43,247 nt of DNA from SZUA-76 sp945787585 (GCA_947258425.1 CAMYIG010000021.1:1-43247); one strand, 5' to 3'; counted from the stretch's first letter, positions 25,120 through 35,062 are shown. Notes: generated by a model not told the origin, from the sequence alone. Program-made: numbers and translations.

Positions 25120-27672
25120 GTGAATACGGAAACGTTTTGTGCGCAAAAGGAGAATACTCACAAAGGAACTGATGCCCGATCACGTTGGAAATGGAACATA
25201 ACCTGCCAACTATCATGCCTTCTTATGTTTACGTTTTTATTATTCGAACAATCGCATGCAGATGAAAACATGCAACTGTTCGAAGAAGTTTTTGGCAAAC
25301 AACCCGTGCAGAGAGATCAACGGATTTCCGTACCATTGATTGTTGAACTGGCCCAGGTAGGGAGCATTGAAATCTTGATCAACGGACAATATGAAGTGCT
25401 TAAAATTGACACCCTCGGGTTTTCTTCGAAGATAGGCCATCTACTTCAGAAAGAAACCCTACAGCAGCTTATTGCCCTCTCAAACCAGTCCGATGACATC
25501 GACACCAACCCCCTACACGATATGGGGATCGATCTTTACTTCGACAACCAGGAACTTGAACTGCACGTAGCCATTGCACCTAAGGCACGAAAAACTATTA
25601 TCAGCGCACTCTATACGCGCAACCCTCCCTACCCAATATCGCAAGCATTAGCGGTGAGTCCTGTCAGCGCTTATATGAACATGCGTTTAGGCGTCGATTA
25701 CTATCACAAAGACAACGGTACTTTTGATGGACGCCAGCCTACCATTGCTTCATTTGAACAAGCCTTACGTGTTAAGGACTGGGTGCTGGAAGCAGACACA
25801 CGCTATCTTGAAGGTGATAGCTCTCAATGGCAGCGCGGTAATATCCGCGCTGTGCATGATGATACGAAGCGAATGTGGCGCTATGCATTCGGTGATCTCA
25901 CTTATCCAACTGCAGGTATCCAGCAGTTTCAGCCTATGGCAGGCTTCACACTTGCACGTAATTTCTCGTTACAACCTTATCGTGTCACCACACCCACTGG
26001 CAATGCGAATCTATTTTTAAACAATGAGTCAACGGTTGAGGTATTAGTCAATAACAATGTTATTCGAGTGCTTAGGTTACCTGCCGGTTCTCATAATATT
26101 CAGGACTTCCCCTCCACAAGTGGTATCAATGATATCCAGTTGAGAATTACAGACAGCGTTGGCCGTACTGAAACCATTGAAGTCCCTTTTCTTTTTGATA
26201 GCACCTTATTAACGCCACAACTGAGTGAATATAGCTACAACATCGGACTGCCTTCAAAAATAGTCAATGGCCATTATGAATACGATGAAGAGCTTCCAAC
26301 AGTATCTCTCTTTCACCGTAAAGGTATCACATCTGAAATCACACTGGGAGCAGGACTACAGGCAAATAAAAAGCAGAAAATGTCTAACCTTGAAAGCATC
26401 TGGGCGACTCAAAACGGAACTTTCAGACTAGACCTGGGAATCAGCTATATACGTTCACTTGGCACCAGTCATCGCACTCGCATGCAGTACCGATATTATG
26501 ATGCAAGTCATCACAACAAAGCAGACCACCAATGGACATTTCAATTTGATTACACAGGCCAACATTATTCAGCGTTAGGCAACCTGACACCCGATAACAC
26601 GATCACCTATGATGTCACAGGTAATTATAGTCGTCGCATCGGTCTGAACTCTGCAGGCGGCATTGGTGCAAATTATCAGATAATGCGTCAGGGCCGGCCT
26701 AATGACCATAGTCTCGGACTATTTTTGCATCATTCATTTGCCCGAGAATTAGGTGGTCGCATTAGTGTTGAAAAACAGCGTAGAAGCGGTGATAAGGACT
26801 ATCGTGTGTTCCTGAGCATGACCTGGACACCTTCTAAAAAATATCGATCAATAACGGCGACCCACGACACACTCAATGACACCACAAGAATCAGGTGGGA
26901 GCAGGTATCCCCTGAAAAAGTAGGTGGAGTAAACCTGTCACTAGGCGCTGTGAAAACACCAAACGAACACAGTCTGTCCGGCCGCATCAATCATCTTGGT
27001 TATCTTAGTGAAACCAGTCTGGCAAGTAATATCGTTAGCACTGAAAACCAGTCTGCCGAAGGCCATCAAGTGACCAGCCTCACCTTTGGCACAGCACTTG
27101 TCTATGCACAAGGCGCGACATCAATCACGCGGCCTGTTGCCGATAGCTTTGCAATTGTGGTTCCACATTCAAATTTAGACACGATGCAGATAGGTGTAAA
27201 CCAGTCTGGCGATCGCTATGCTGCAAGCTCTAGCCGCATCAGCGCTGCTGTCATTCCAGACCTGACCTCTTATCTGGCCCACGGCGTCAACATCGACGTG
27301 CCCAATCTACCCCTCGGTTATGACCTCGGGGACGAATCATTTGTACTCTTACCTGCCTATAAAAGCGGTACTGTTGTCCATATCGGTACTGATGCCACTG
27401 TATTACTCGGTGGGATACTTGAACGCTCAGATGGTACCCCTATCAGTCTTCAAGCCGGTGAACTATTCAATCCTGACAATCCAGACTGGGAACCCAAAAT
27501 ACTGTTCACCAATCGCAGTGGAATCTTCAGAATTGAAGGACTAAGCCCCGGCCAGTATAAATTACGAATGTTCAACAACCAGGACCGACTTACCAAAATA
27601 GAAATTCCTGCAAATACCGCAGGCTATTTTGACATCGGAACACTTACGTTAACCACGCCGACGGTGCATTAA
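25120..27672 (+). CDS. outer-membrane pilus usher
   Basis: An 850-residue usher, the outer-membrane pore that assembles and secretes pilus subunits. The start at 25120 is GTG; a Lys/Arg-containing N-terminal stretch precedes the hydrophobic core CLLMFTFLLFEQSHA and the cleavage site before DENMQ. The periplasmic N-domain is about residues 48-170. The barrel contains the plug-type block FLNNESTVEVLVNNNVIRVL and LPAGSHNIQDFPSTSGINDI, followed by GRTETIEVPFLFDSTLL. Many alternating-residue strands follow, and the C-terminal domains include SGIFRIEGLSPGQYKLRMFN. Length and motifs fit archaic/alternative-type ushers. It lies 5 bases before the adhesin gene. Confidence 0.92.
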   Translation: MNTETFCAQKENTHKGTDARSRWKWNITCQLSCLLMFTFLLFEQSHADENMQLFEEVFGKQPVQRDQRISVPLIVELAQVGSIEILINGQYEVLKIDTLGFSSKIGHLLQKETLQQLIALSNQSDDIDTNPLHDMGIDLYFDNQELELHVAIAPKARKTIISALYTRNPPYPISQALAVSPVSAYMNMRLGVDYYHKDNGTFDGRQPTIASFEQALRVKDWVLEADTRYLEGDSSQWQRGNIRAVHDDTKRMWRYAFGDLTYPTAGIQQFQPMAGFTLARNFSLQPYRVTTPTGNANLFLNNESTVEVLVNNNVIRVLRLPAGSHNIQDFPSTSGINDIQLRITDSVGRTETIEVPFLFDSTLLTPQLSEYSYNIGLPSKIVNGHYEYDEELPTVSLFHRKGITSEITLGAGLQANKKQKMSNLESIWATQNGTFRLDLGISYIRSLGTSHRTRMQYRYYDASHHNKADHQWTFQFDYTGQHYSALGNLTPDNTITYDVTGNYSRRIGLNSAGGIGANYQIMRQGRPNDHSLGLFLHHSFARELGGRISVEKQRRSGDKDYRVFLSMTWTPSKKYRSITATHDTLNDTTRIRWEQVSPEKVGGVNLSLGAVKTPNEHSLSGRINHLGYLSETSLASNIVSTENQSAEGHQVTSLTFGTALVYAQGATSITRPVADSFAIVVPHSNLDTMQIGVNQSGDRYAASSSRISAAVIPDLTSYLAHGVNIDVPNLPLGYDLGDESFVLLPAYKSGTVVHIGTDATVLLGGILERSDGTPISLQAGELFNPDNPDWEPKILFTNRSGIFRIEGLSPGQYKLRMFNNQDRLTKIEIPANTAGYFDIGTLTLTTPTVH

Positions 27673-27676
27673 TAAC

Positions 27677-28642
27677 ATGTCAACTATCAACCATGACAAA
27701 AACAATCTACTGTTGATGATGATATCCATCATCATATTCGTCATGTTCATGCTTATGGCTTATTCGGCAGAAGCATGCAGGCTTCAGATAAGAAATATCC
27801 CACCCGTGACCTTCGAAGGAGGGACAGGCACCGGGTATGAATCATTTGATACTGCAACCTACCCCCAGTCAATACCATTAAGGATAAGAAACAACCGAAG
27901 ACAGGCTTGCGACTATTTCATCACTTTCAGCGAAGGTTCGTCGGGAACGTTCAGCCGGACATTAACCAATGGCGCCAGTTCGCTGAACTACCAGCTCTAT
28001 GACCAGGCGAGTCAAACAAATATTCTAAAAGACCTGCCGACAGCGACCGCCAGCGAAGTACTGAATGGAACGATCACAGGTAGAGGAAACCAGCAGTTCA
28101 CATTTTTTCTTGTTATCCCCGCTGAACAAGTTCTTCAGCCTGGTACCTATACAGACACTATTACTGTCACTGCATATGAAGGGGACCTCACCAATTACGT
28201 TCAGCATCGCACCAGAAACCTGACGATCTCTGCCACCGTACTTGAGCAGATCGACCTCTCTTTAGTCAATCCTGGCGCAAGCTTTAACCCTGCACTCACG
28301 TCGCGTTTAATTGATTTTGGGATTCTACAGGCAGGAAAATTTTCAGACTTTGACCTCAGAGTCCGTAGTAACATCGGCTATAGCGTGGCCCTTAGTTCAC
28401 AGAACCAGGGCAATATGGCACACATCGATCCTACCGACAACAGCCTGATCCCGTTCACCTTTACTGCCAATGGTACAAATGTGGATCTTAGTGGCCCTTC
28501 AGCAACCGTGATTAACTCACCCACACCTACATCACCACTCGGTATACCCTATCCTATGCGGGTTACTGTCGGCACTATCGGGAACGCATCCGCTGGCGAT
28601 TACCAGGATAATATTACAATCACTATTATTGCCGGGCCGTAG
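27677..28642 (+). CDS. two-domain tip adhesin, CsuE/spore-coat-U-like
   Basis: A 321-residue secreted protein. The signal peptide (LLLMMISIIIFVMFMLMAYS, then AEA before CRLQIR) is followed by two spore-coat-U-type (SCPU) domains. The first (about 35-175) has the marker block SLNYQLYDQASQTNILKDLP. The second (about 185-321) contains LIDFGILQAGKFSDFDLRVR, NIGYSVALSSQNQG and a terminal AGDYQDNITITIIAGP donor-strand-like end. The layout of an SCPU pair at the operon end matches CsuE, the tip adhesin of archaic chaperone-usher pili. It is convergent with the phosphatase gene, with stops 8 bases apart and no obvious terminator between. Confidence 0.87.
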   Translation: MSTINHDKNNLLLMMISIIIFVMFMLMAYSAEACRLQIRNIPPVTFEGGTGTGYESFDTATYPQSIPLRIRNNRRQACDYFITFSEGSSGTFSRTLTNGASSLNYQLYDQASQTNILKDLPTATASEVLNGTITGRGNQQFTFFLVIPAEQVLQPGTYTDTITVTAYEGDLTNYVQHRTRNLTISATVLEQIDLSLVNPGASFNPALTSRLIDFGILQAGKFSDFDLRVRSNIGYSVALSSQNQGNMAHIDPTDNSLIPFTFTANGTNVDLSGPSATVINSPTPTSPLGIPYPMRVTVGTIGNASAGDYQDNITITIIAGP

Positions 28643-28650
28643 TCGCCTGG

Positions 28651-30018
28651 TCAAATCCAGTGCTTGAGTATTAAAGCCTTAACATCGGTCATATGTAATC
28701 GTTCTATTGCAAACTCTTTGCGGTTGGAGATCAATAGCGGGCCTTGCTCAACATTGCTAGCCGCACGCCCATGACTCCCTTTGACCAGTTCAGGTTTTAA
28801 TGGAATCACATCCATCAACATCCGCATACCGAGTTTTTTTTGCAGCAGTCGTAACGCAATTTTCAGTTTCGGCGCTGGTAAATCCGGATCAACAAACAAT
28901 TCAACGGGGTCATACCCCGGTTTACGATGAATATCGACCGTGCGCGCAAAATCAGGCGCCCTGTTATCATCCAGCCAATAGTAATAGTTGAACCAGCATC
29001 CCGCTTCAGCAATGGCGATCAATTCCCCCGAACGCGCATGGTCGACGCCCCAGGCTACCTTGTCTTCCGCCCCCAACACTCGCTCAATACCAGCTGTAGA
29101 CTCAAGTAACTTTTTTACCCGCCCAATTTTTGTTTGATCATTCACATAGATATGGGCAACTTGATGATCCGCGACCGCGAAGGCGATCGATGCACCGCAA
29201 TCAAGCAACTCCCAACCGAGGGTTTCGCGCACAGCCAACAATCCCTGCTGGCGTAAAACCTGATTGATCGGCACTGCACCCGTCACCTGTTCGATTCCGT
29301 ACTCAGATACGATCATCACATCTGCATCCTGGTCTATCACGCCATCAATCAGACGCCCAACTACCTGATCAATCTGCGCGATATCCTCCGAAATTCTTGG
29401 ATCGTCCGGCCCCAACCGTTGCATGTTGTAATCAAGGTGCGGCAGATAGACCAGCGAGAGTTGCGGGCGGTGCTGTTGAAATAGTTCCAGTGCACTATCC
29501 GCTATCCATCGCGAAGATGGCAAACCTGCTTTCGGCCCCCAGAAATCGAAAAAGGGGAACTGACCAAGTTTCGCTTCAAGCTCGTGATGCAAACTGGCAG
29601 GACTAGAATAGAGCGCCGGAATTTTTCGACCATCTGCGGGATAGATCGGACGTGGCGTGACTGACCATTCGACATCCGCATACATGTTGTACCACCAGAA
29701 GTGCTGGGCACAGGTAAACGCAGGCGACATGTTGCGGGCCGCATCCCACACCTTTTCACCACCGACTAACTGGTTCGCCTGGCGCCAGAAAAATACTTCA
29801 GACAGATCACGAAAATACCAGCCATTAGCCACAATGCCATGTACATTTGGCAGACTACCCGTCAGCATCGTCGCCTGAGCGGTACAGGTCAGCGCAGGGA
29901 AGACCCCTTCCAGTTGCGCCATAAATCCCTTATCCACAAGGCTATTCAAACAGGGCGTATGCTTGCCAAGCAATGACGGCGTTAATCCGACGACATTAAT
30001 CACGACTAATGGTTTCAT
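28651..30018 (-). CDS. alkaline-phosphatase-superfamily phosphodiesterase/pyrophosphatase (EboF position)
   Basis: A 455-residue member of the alkaline phosphatase/nucleotide pyrophosphatase superfamily. The nucleophile region reads FPALTCTAQATMLTGSLPNV then HGIVANGWYF, with the metal-binding Asp near the N-terminus lost to GLTPS and YLPHLDYNMQRLGPDD supplying later ligands. The usual SDHG reads SEYG, and KGSHGRA follows near the C-terminus. It has no signal peptide, so it should be cytoplasmic. It starts inside the upstream eboE stop (4-base ATGA overlap), which suggests coupled translation. It is the last gene of the operon, the eboF place in described ebo clusters; its substrate is unknown. 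Confidence 0.85.
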   Translation of the reverse strand: MKPLVVINVVGLTPSLLGKHTPCLNSLVDKGFMAQLEGVFPALTCTAQATMLTGSLPNVHGIVANGWYFRDLSEVFFWRQANQLVGGEKVWDAARNMSPAFTCAQHFWWYNMYADVEWSVTPRPIYPADGRKIPALYSSPASLHHELEAKLGQFPFFDFWGPKAGLPSSRWIADSALELFQQHRPQLSLVYLPHLDYNMQRLGPDDPRISEDIAQIDQVVGRLIDGVIDQDADVMIVSEYGIEQVTGAVPINQVLRQQGLLAVRETLGWELLDCGASIAFAVADHQVAHIYVNDQTKIGRVKKLLESTAGIERVLGAEDKVAWGVDHARSGELIAIAEAGCWFNYYYWLDDNRAPDFARTVDIHRKPGYDPVELFVDPDLPAPKLKIALRLLQKKLGMRMLMDVIPLKPELVKGSHGRAASNVEQGPLLISNRKEFAIERLHMTDVKALILKHWI

Positions 30019-31208
30019 GCTAATAACCCTCGTGTGCTCATCTGTTGTTCAACCCAGTTCAGCTCTGCCACAATGCCATTAATTAATCCATCATCACTGT
30101 CTACTCCAATTGCCGGTGGCAACACCTGCCAGGTGTAGGTTTCAACCTCCAGGTGGGGCCGAAAGTCAGGCGTGGCAGCGATAAAGTCTAATACCATACC
30201 AACCGCATCATGCGTCGTGCGGAGAACCCCGTCAGCGATAGAGGCCTGTTGCAACGGGAGATGAAAATGAACACGCCACGGATGAACTGTCGGCAAACCA
30301 ACCTCAAGCGCGTCGATCAGATCGCTCGCTCCCACTACTTCACCCGCATCATTCAGCGTTCTTACCTGATGCAGATAACGCGGTTCAACAAATGCCGTTA
30401 ACGCCTCAATGGCCTGCGTTGTGTTGGGTGATGGCACATGCAGCGCACTGGAGAGCTGAACCTTACCCACCACAATCCCTGCATCCACGATTTTCGACAG
30501 CGATTCCGCCACATCTTCAAACATCACTGCCTGATGACAGACATCAAAACAGATACCCAGATGAGCATCGATCCATGCTCGCGGAAAACCCAACCGTTGT
30601 CGTCCCTGCTCCAGCGCATTCACAAAAAAGTTGATCACCTGATCACTACGTTCCAGCACACATCCTGGTTCCATTTCGAGACAGAGGCGAATCTGTTTCC
30701 CTGTTTCCTGATAACATTGAGCAAGCGCCTCACTCACGCGTAATAAATGCTCCACCGCCTGCTGTTGATGCAGCTCAGACCAGCCAGGCGCATCACCCAA
30801 CGGCAGCGTTGAAATAGTCCCTTCAGTCACCCCCTCAGGCAGACAGCTCGCCAGGATCGATGCCAGTTCGAGTGTGTAATCATAACGGGCAGGTTGACTC
30901 CAGTCCGGTTGATAGACAGCAGACTTAACCTGCTGCTGATGAAAATCACCAAAGGGAAAACCGTTAAGCGTAATAAGATCGATACTGCACTGGTCAAGTT
31001 GATGGTGAAATTCTTTTATCGTCGCCAACGATGCCTGTAATTCACTCGCTGCCCGATGGGAGAGCCATAAACCGCTATTCATTCGCGGTAAATCACGCTG
31101 GTTGCGCACTGCATCCAGGTACTGTTGTAGATTGCCGTTCACTGCTGCAAGCGACTCGCCTGGATGGACGTTACTACAATACCCGAGCGCCGAACGGGGA
31201 TAGTGCAA
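30015..31208 (-). CDS. eboE: metabolite traffic protein EboE (TIM barrel)
   Basis: A TIM-barrel protein of the EboE family: LGYCSNVHPGESLAAVNGNL at the N-terminus is the family start, followed by SGLWLSHRAASELQAS, LNGFPFGDFHQQQVKSAVYQ then PDW, RLCLEMEPGCVLER, LGICFDVCHQAVMFED and FHLPLQQ. The frame is open back to GTG 31265, which would overlap the TatD-like gene by 52 bases. I prefer TTG 31208, which has GGAGGG about 10 bases upstream and puts the conserved LGYCSNVHPGE close to the start. In ebo clusters, EboE is required for moving a metabolite precursor toward the periplasm; its chemistry is not established. Confidence 0.88.
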   Translation of the reverse strand: MHYPRSALGYCSNVHPGESLAAVNGNLQQYLDAVRNQRDLPRMNSGLWLSHRAASELQASLATIKEFHHQLDQCSIDLITLNGFPFGDFHQQQVKSAVYQPDWSQPARYDYTLELASILASCLPEGVTEGTISTLPLGDAPGWSELHQQQAVEHLLRVSEALAQCYQETGKQIRLCLEMEPGCVLERSDQVINFFVNALEQGRQRLGFPRAWIDAHLGICFDVCHQAVMFEDVAESLSKIVDAGIVVGKVQLSSALHVPSPNTTQAIEALTAFVEPRYLHQVRTLNDAGEVVGASDLIDALEVGLPTVHPWRVHFHLPLQQASIADGVLRTTHDAVGMVLDFIAATPDFRPHLEVETYTWQVLPPAIGVDSDDGLINGIVAELNWVEQQMSTRGLLA

Positions 31209-31213
31209 CAGGG

Positions 31214-32095
31214 CTATCCCTCCACTCGTGGAGTCTGCCCGCGTAGAACCGAATTCTCTTCCCACACGGTGCGCTGATCAACCTTCATTGCCGTCACTTC
31301 ATCCATTGAGATACGCCCACTCTGCGCATAAAACTCAATCGGATTTCTAAACAGCACCAGATCAATATCGTCCTCTGAAAAACCGGCAACGCGCATCGCC
31401 TCACCCGTCTTCGGTACTTTCAGTGGATCACTACGTCCCCAGTCGGCGGCACTATTGACCATCATTTTCTCGGTGCCGTATTGCTGTAACAGCGCAACCA
31501 TTCTTGCTTCCGACATTTTGGTATCAGGGTAGATCGAGTGGGCACGCCAGCAGCCTGTCTCCAGCACCAGCGGCAATGTTTGTTCATTGAGGTGGTCCAT
31601 AATCACCAGTGATTCATCGATACCACACTCTTTGACCAGTGCAAGCGAGCGTTCTGTGCTGCGTAGCTTGTCACGATGCGAGGTATGAATCATCACGGGT
31701 AATTCGTGCTCTTTGGCCAGCTCGAGTTGCTCGGCAAAAAAACGTTCTTCGTTATCGGTGATATCGTCAAAACCTATTTCACCCACCGCGACGACCGCAT
31801 CTTTTTCCAGATAACGCGGCATGATCTTCATCACCGCCTCTGCCAGCGCCACATCGTTGGCCTCTTTGGGATTCAAGCCAATGGTACAGTAATGATGCAC
31901 GCCAAACTGACTGGCACGAAAACGTTCCCAGCCGATCAAGCCATCAAAGTAATCGATAAAACTCCCCGCCTGAGTGCGTGGCTGCCCTGTCCAGAAAGCG
32001 GGTTCTACCACCCCCAGGATGCCTGCTGCCGCCATGTTTTCATAATCATCCGTGGTGCGGGACATCATGTGGATGTGTGGATCAAAATATCGCAT
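31214..32095 (-). CDS. eboB: TatD-like hydrolase EboB
   Basis: A 293-residue amidohydrolase-fold TatD-type protein. Metal ligands are visible: FDPHIHMMSR near the start, VAVGEIGFDDI, PVMIHTSHRDK, VIMDHLNEQTLPLVL and VNSAADWGRSDPLKVP. The NSAADWG block is typical of the EboB branch rather than housekeeping TatD. It begins 11 bases after eboA and ends 5 bases before the preferred eboE start, in the same operon. The substrate is unknown. Confidence 0.88.
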   Translation of the reverse strand: MRYFDPHIHMMSRTTDDYENMAAAGILGVVEPAFWTGQPRTQAGSFIDYFDGLIGWERFRASQFGVHHYCTIGLNPKEANDVALAEAVMKIMPRYLEKDAVVAVGEIGFDDITDNEERFFAEQLELAKEHELPVMIHTSHRDKLRSTERSLALVKECGIDESLVIMDHLNEQTLPLVLETGCWRAHSIYPDTKMSEARMVALLQQYGTEKMMVNSAADWGRSDPLKVPKTGEAMRVAGFSEDDIDLVLFRNPIEFYAQSGRISMDEVTAMKVDQRTVWEENSVLRGQTPRVEG

Positions 32096-32106
32096 CGTCT
32101 ACCTAC

Positions 32107-32997
32107 CTATCGCTTTAGCGCCTGTGAAAATTCAGGCGTCATTTCCTTTGTATTTTCCGATACAGCCATGCTTTCAAGCAGTGGCTTAAACTCAGGCCGA
32201 TCACCCGCAACTGCGGCCAATGCCTCGTAGGCATAATAACGCTGCGCGGAGTCTTCACTCTCCAGTGCCGCCAGCACCATTCCCTCTGCCCGCTCACTTG
32301 CATATGGCATCAACGCTAGCCATATATCTGCTGGTATCGCACGGTCTGCATCGCGTCGTTCATCAATATAGTCTTCACACATGGCTGAAAGCTCGCGATT
32401 GGCGCGCTGCTTGAGTCCGGTGATACTTGACACACCGGCACCATTAAACAGCGCCTTCAATACCAGTTGATTAAACTCGTAATCACTATAATACATTGCC
32501 GGGTAAAGATTAGAATGGGCAATGGTCGCAAACAATAACAGACTATTGGTCCGTGCCGCCATCAAGGCCAGTGGCTTTAAATTTTCGCGATACTGAAATA
32601 GCATCAAACCTCGCATGATCGCGCCACGCTCACGCTCATCGCCCATGCGATAACATCGCTCAACCAGCGCGCACTGATCCACGGCTGGCACCAGTAACTG
32701 TGCCTGTATTAACAACGCAACACGCGCAACATCAGCCACTTCCCATTCACTGAGATCAAGCTCGACTTGCCCCAGCTCAGGAAGCTCAATCACTATGCAG
32801 CCATTTTCACTCTCATAAGAGCACCGCTGCGTACCCACTTTGCGTCGCGCGCGGGCCAGTAATCGTGGTAACAACTCATCAAGCTCGTCAGGTGACGCCT
32901 TCTTCAGTTGCATCAGTGAGTCACGCAACCAGGCGCTACCATCAGTGTGGCAGTGTTCGATTAAGTGTTCATTCAACCGCGCTAAGCAATCATTCAT
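32107..32997 (-). CDS. eboA: EboA-family protein
   Basis: A protein of about 296 residues, helical, with an N-terminal segment MNDCLARLNEHLIEHC and later blocks LVPAVDQCALVERCYRMGDE and SNLYPAMYYSDYEFNQLVLK then ALFNGAGVSSI. It resembles EboA-domain proteins, which have no known catalytic residues. ATG 32997 has AGGGG 7 bases upstream and is preferred over the GTG at 33015. It sits between eboC and eboB, the usual neighbours. The repeated helical pattern in the C-terminal third (ALMPYASERAEGMVLAALES, AQRYYAYEALAAVAG) looks HEAT-like. Its function in the ebo pathway is not known. Confidence 0.85.
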   Translation of the reverse strand: MNDCLARLNEHLIEHCHTDGSAWLRDSLMQLKKASPDELDELLPRLLARARRKVGTQRCSYESENGCIVIELPELGQVELDLSEWEVADVARVALLIQAQLLVPAVDQCALVERCYRMGDERERGAIMRGLMLFQYRENLKPLALMAARTNSLLLFATIAHSNLYPAMYYSDYEFNQLVLKALFNGAGVSSITGLKQRANRELSAMCEDYIDERRDADRAIPADIWLALMPYASERAEGMVLAALESEDSAQRYYAYEALAAVAGDRPEFKPLLESMAVSENTKEMTPEFSQALKR

Positions 32998-33034
32998 CTG
33001 CTGCCCCTTACCCACTCGCTTCTATCTCAAACTA

Positions 33035-33922
33035 TTACGTCATATAAATCTTCCGTGCCAGCAATCTACCAGGCACCAATAGCATTAATATAATAACACC
33101 GCTCCACCACAGGCCGTTCGCAAAAACCAGCATCGCATCGAATAGGATTATCCCCAGCAGAAGTCGTTTCATCATCGACTGCGTCGATTCAGCAGAAAAA
33201 TCTTTGCTCAAACGATAAAGAGACCATAACAGGAACAGCGCACCACCCATAAAGGGGATCAGCATCCACCACTGATCCAGCAAGCCGACTACCATCAGTA
33301 CCACCACCAATAACAGACTCGCAATAATTCCAATCGCACAATATGCGATTGAACGCTGTTCAGCACTCCCTGCTGTAATGCTACTAGCGGTTTCAATCTT
33401 GCTCAAAAATGTTAATCCGACGATATAACAAAACAATGGGAGTGGCAGCAATAGAAAAAGTGGCGAAGATAAAAATGGGGCGAACCCCAACAGCCAGTTA
33501 AGGTAGCGACACAGGCCCATGACATATGGACCAGCATCGCCATGCTTCGCCTTAGCGTTGTAGAGCACGATCGATATCGCCAGCAAAATAGAGATTCCCA
33601 GCGCAAGCATCCCCAGCAAAGATGCCGCAATAAGCCCTACCAACAACAGCGACCATCCGAGCTGCCACCCTCGGCGCAATGCAATACGTCCGGATGCCAG
33701 TGGGCGTGCAGGCCGCTCACGGCGATCTTCTGCGATGTCATAGCAGTCGTTGAGTACCATCCCGGCACTATAAAGAGAGGCAGATGTCATCAGTAATAAA
33801 GAGAGCACTTCCCAGCAGAAACCACCCTGCCCACCAATAAAGTAGGCCGCAAGAATATTCGAGAAGGCACTAAATAGTGCGGGAAGTCGTATTAGTCGGA
33901 AGTAATCAAGCATCGCAGCCAT
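33035..33922 (-). CDS. eboC: UbiA-family prenyltransferase-like EboC
   Basis: A 295-residue integral membrane protein of the UbiA superfamily with about eight to nine hydrophobic segments. The first Asp-rich motif is intact, NDCYDIAEDRRERPARPLAS. The second region reads KAKHGDAGPYVMGLCRYLNW, typical of the EboC branch rather than of UbiA itself. It would sit in the inner membrane and may move or modify a polar metabolite with a lipid carrier. The prenyl and acceptor substrates are unknown. It begins 23 bases after the inositol-phosphate synthase gene and ends 37 bases before the preferred start of eboA. Confidence 0.9.
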   Translation of the reverse strand: MAAMLDYFRLIRLPALFSAFSNILAAYFIGGQGGFCWEVLSLLLMTSASLYSAGMVLNDCYDIAEDRRERPARPLASGRIALRRGWQLGWSLLLVGLIAASLLGMLALGISILLAISIVLYNAKAKHGDAGPYVMGLCRYLNWLLGFAPFLSSPLFLLLPLPLFCYIVGLTFLSKIETASSITAGSAEQRSIAYCAIGIIASLLLVVVLMVVGLLDQWWMLIPFMGGALFLLWSLYRLSKDFSAESTQSMMKRLLLGIILFDAMLVFANGLWWSGVIILMLLVPGRLLARKIYMT

Positions 33923-33945
33923 CGTTTGTTCTGATCACCCGTATA

Positions 33946-35004
33946 TCAGAAGGCGCTATTTGATGCAGTCTCCAATGCGATCTTTTCCGCCTCATCATCT
34001 GCAATGTTCTGTGGCGGCGACTTGAAATAGAAAGGAGTAATATCAACTGGGCCACCCTGCCCCCTTTTCTTTGCCGCAGCAACAAAACGAACCACATCCA
34101 TCACTACACCGGCACTATTGGGTGAATCACTCACCTTTATTTTGCACTCGATCTCAAGTGGAGTGCCGCCAAAGGCAGTACCCGATAAATTAATGTAGGC
34201 TACTTTTTGATCACCCAGAAACTGAATGTAATCCGTCGGAGAAATATGTACCTGCGAATCTGCAACAGCGGGGATTTCATGTTGCACCGAGGAAGCCTTC
34301 GATTTCTTTTTTGAGTGAAGCCGCTCAGACTCCAGCATATTGCGAAAATCCATATTGCCGCCAAAGTTGAGCTGATAGGTTGAATCGACCTCACCGCCGC
34401 GTTGTTCGAATAACCTCGCCAATGCGCGATGGATAATCGTCGCGCCAATTTGCGACTTCACATCATCGCCGGCACAAGGCACGCCTGCCTCTGAGAAGCG
34501 CTGCGCCCAATCAGGATTCGAGACAATAAACGACGGAATGGCATTTACGAAACCGATGTTATGCGCAAGACACATTTCAGCCCAGAACTGACTCGCCTCA
34601 TCCGATCCGACAGGCAGATAATTGACCAGCACATCAGGTCGGGTGGACGATAGTATTTCGTTAACCGCATCCGCAGTGCCATCAACGACGTTAATTACAT
34701 CCTTATACACGGCACCAATACCATCCAGCACTGGCGCCGCACTGACGCGACACGAAGCGCCCGCCATCGAATCGACCAATTTCGTTGTATTATTTTTGCC
34801 CGCAAAAAGGGCTTCATTTAACGGTTTACCTACTTTATCTTGATCAACATCGAATGCAGCCACAAATTCAAGATCAGACGCCGAATAACCACAGACATCT
34901 TTTATGATAAGACCCGATGCATCCGGATTCAGCGTGTAATATGCAACACCCTGCACCAGTGAACTCGCGCAATTCCCAACGCCGACTAACGCTACTTTTA
35001 TCAT
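33946..35004 (-). CDS. inositol-3-phosphate synthase
   Basis: A 352-residue NAD-dependent myo-inositol-3-phosphate synthase, which cyclises glucose-6-phosphate. The Rossmann start VALVGVGNCASSLVQGVAYY is followed by FVAAFDVDQDKVGKPLNEAL, LVNYLPVGSDEASQFWAEMC, AIPSFIVSNP, AGDDVKSQIGATIIHRALAR and QLNFGGNMDFRNM, all family blocks. It is the first gene of the operon, with GGTGGGG 6 bases before the ATG and a candidate promoter close upstream. It stands where described ebo clusters have the dehydroquinate-synthase-like eboD, another NAD-dependent sugar phosphate cyclase, which is absent here. Confidence 0.93.
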   Translation of the reverse strand: MIKVALVGVGNCASSLVQGVAYYTLNPDASGLIIKDVCGYSASDLEFVAAFDVDQDKVGKPLNEALFAGKNNTTKLVDSMAGASCRVSAAPVLDGIGAVYKDVINVVDGTADAVNEILSSTRPDVLVNYLPVGSDEASQFWAEMCLAHNIGFVNAIPSFIVSNPDWAQRFSEAGVPCAGDDVKSQIGATIIHRALARLFEQRGGEVDSTYQLNFGGNMDFRNMLESERLHSKKKSKASSVQHEIPAVADSQVHISPTDYIQFLGDQKVAYINLSGTAFGGTPLEIECKIKVSDSPNSAGVVMDVVRFVAAAKKRGQGGPVDITPFYFKSPPQNIADDEAEKIALETASNSAF

Positions 35005-35033
35005 TTAAACCCCACCGAAACGGATGTTTTGAG

Positions 35034-35062
35034 AACATAAAATCAATAAAAACGACTGTAAC
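35034..35062 (-). promoter_or_regulatory. candidate promoter of the ebo operon
   Basis: On the minus strand GTTACA (35062-35057, 4 of 6 matches) and TATGTT (35039-35034, 4 of 6) are spaced by 17 bases. The transcript would start near 35027, about 20 bases before the ATG of the inositol-phosphate synthase. Confidence 0.35.
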
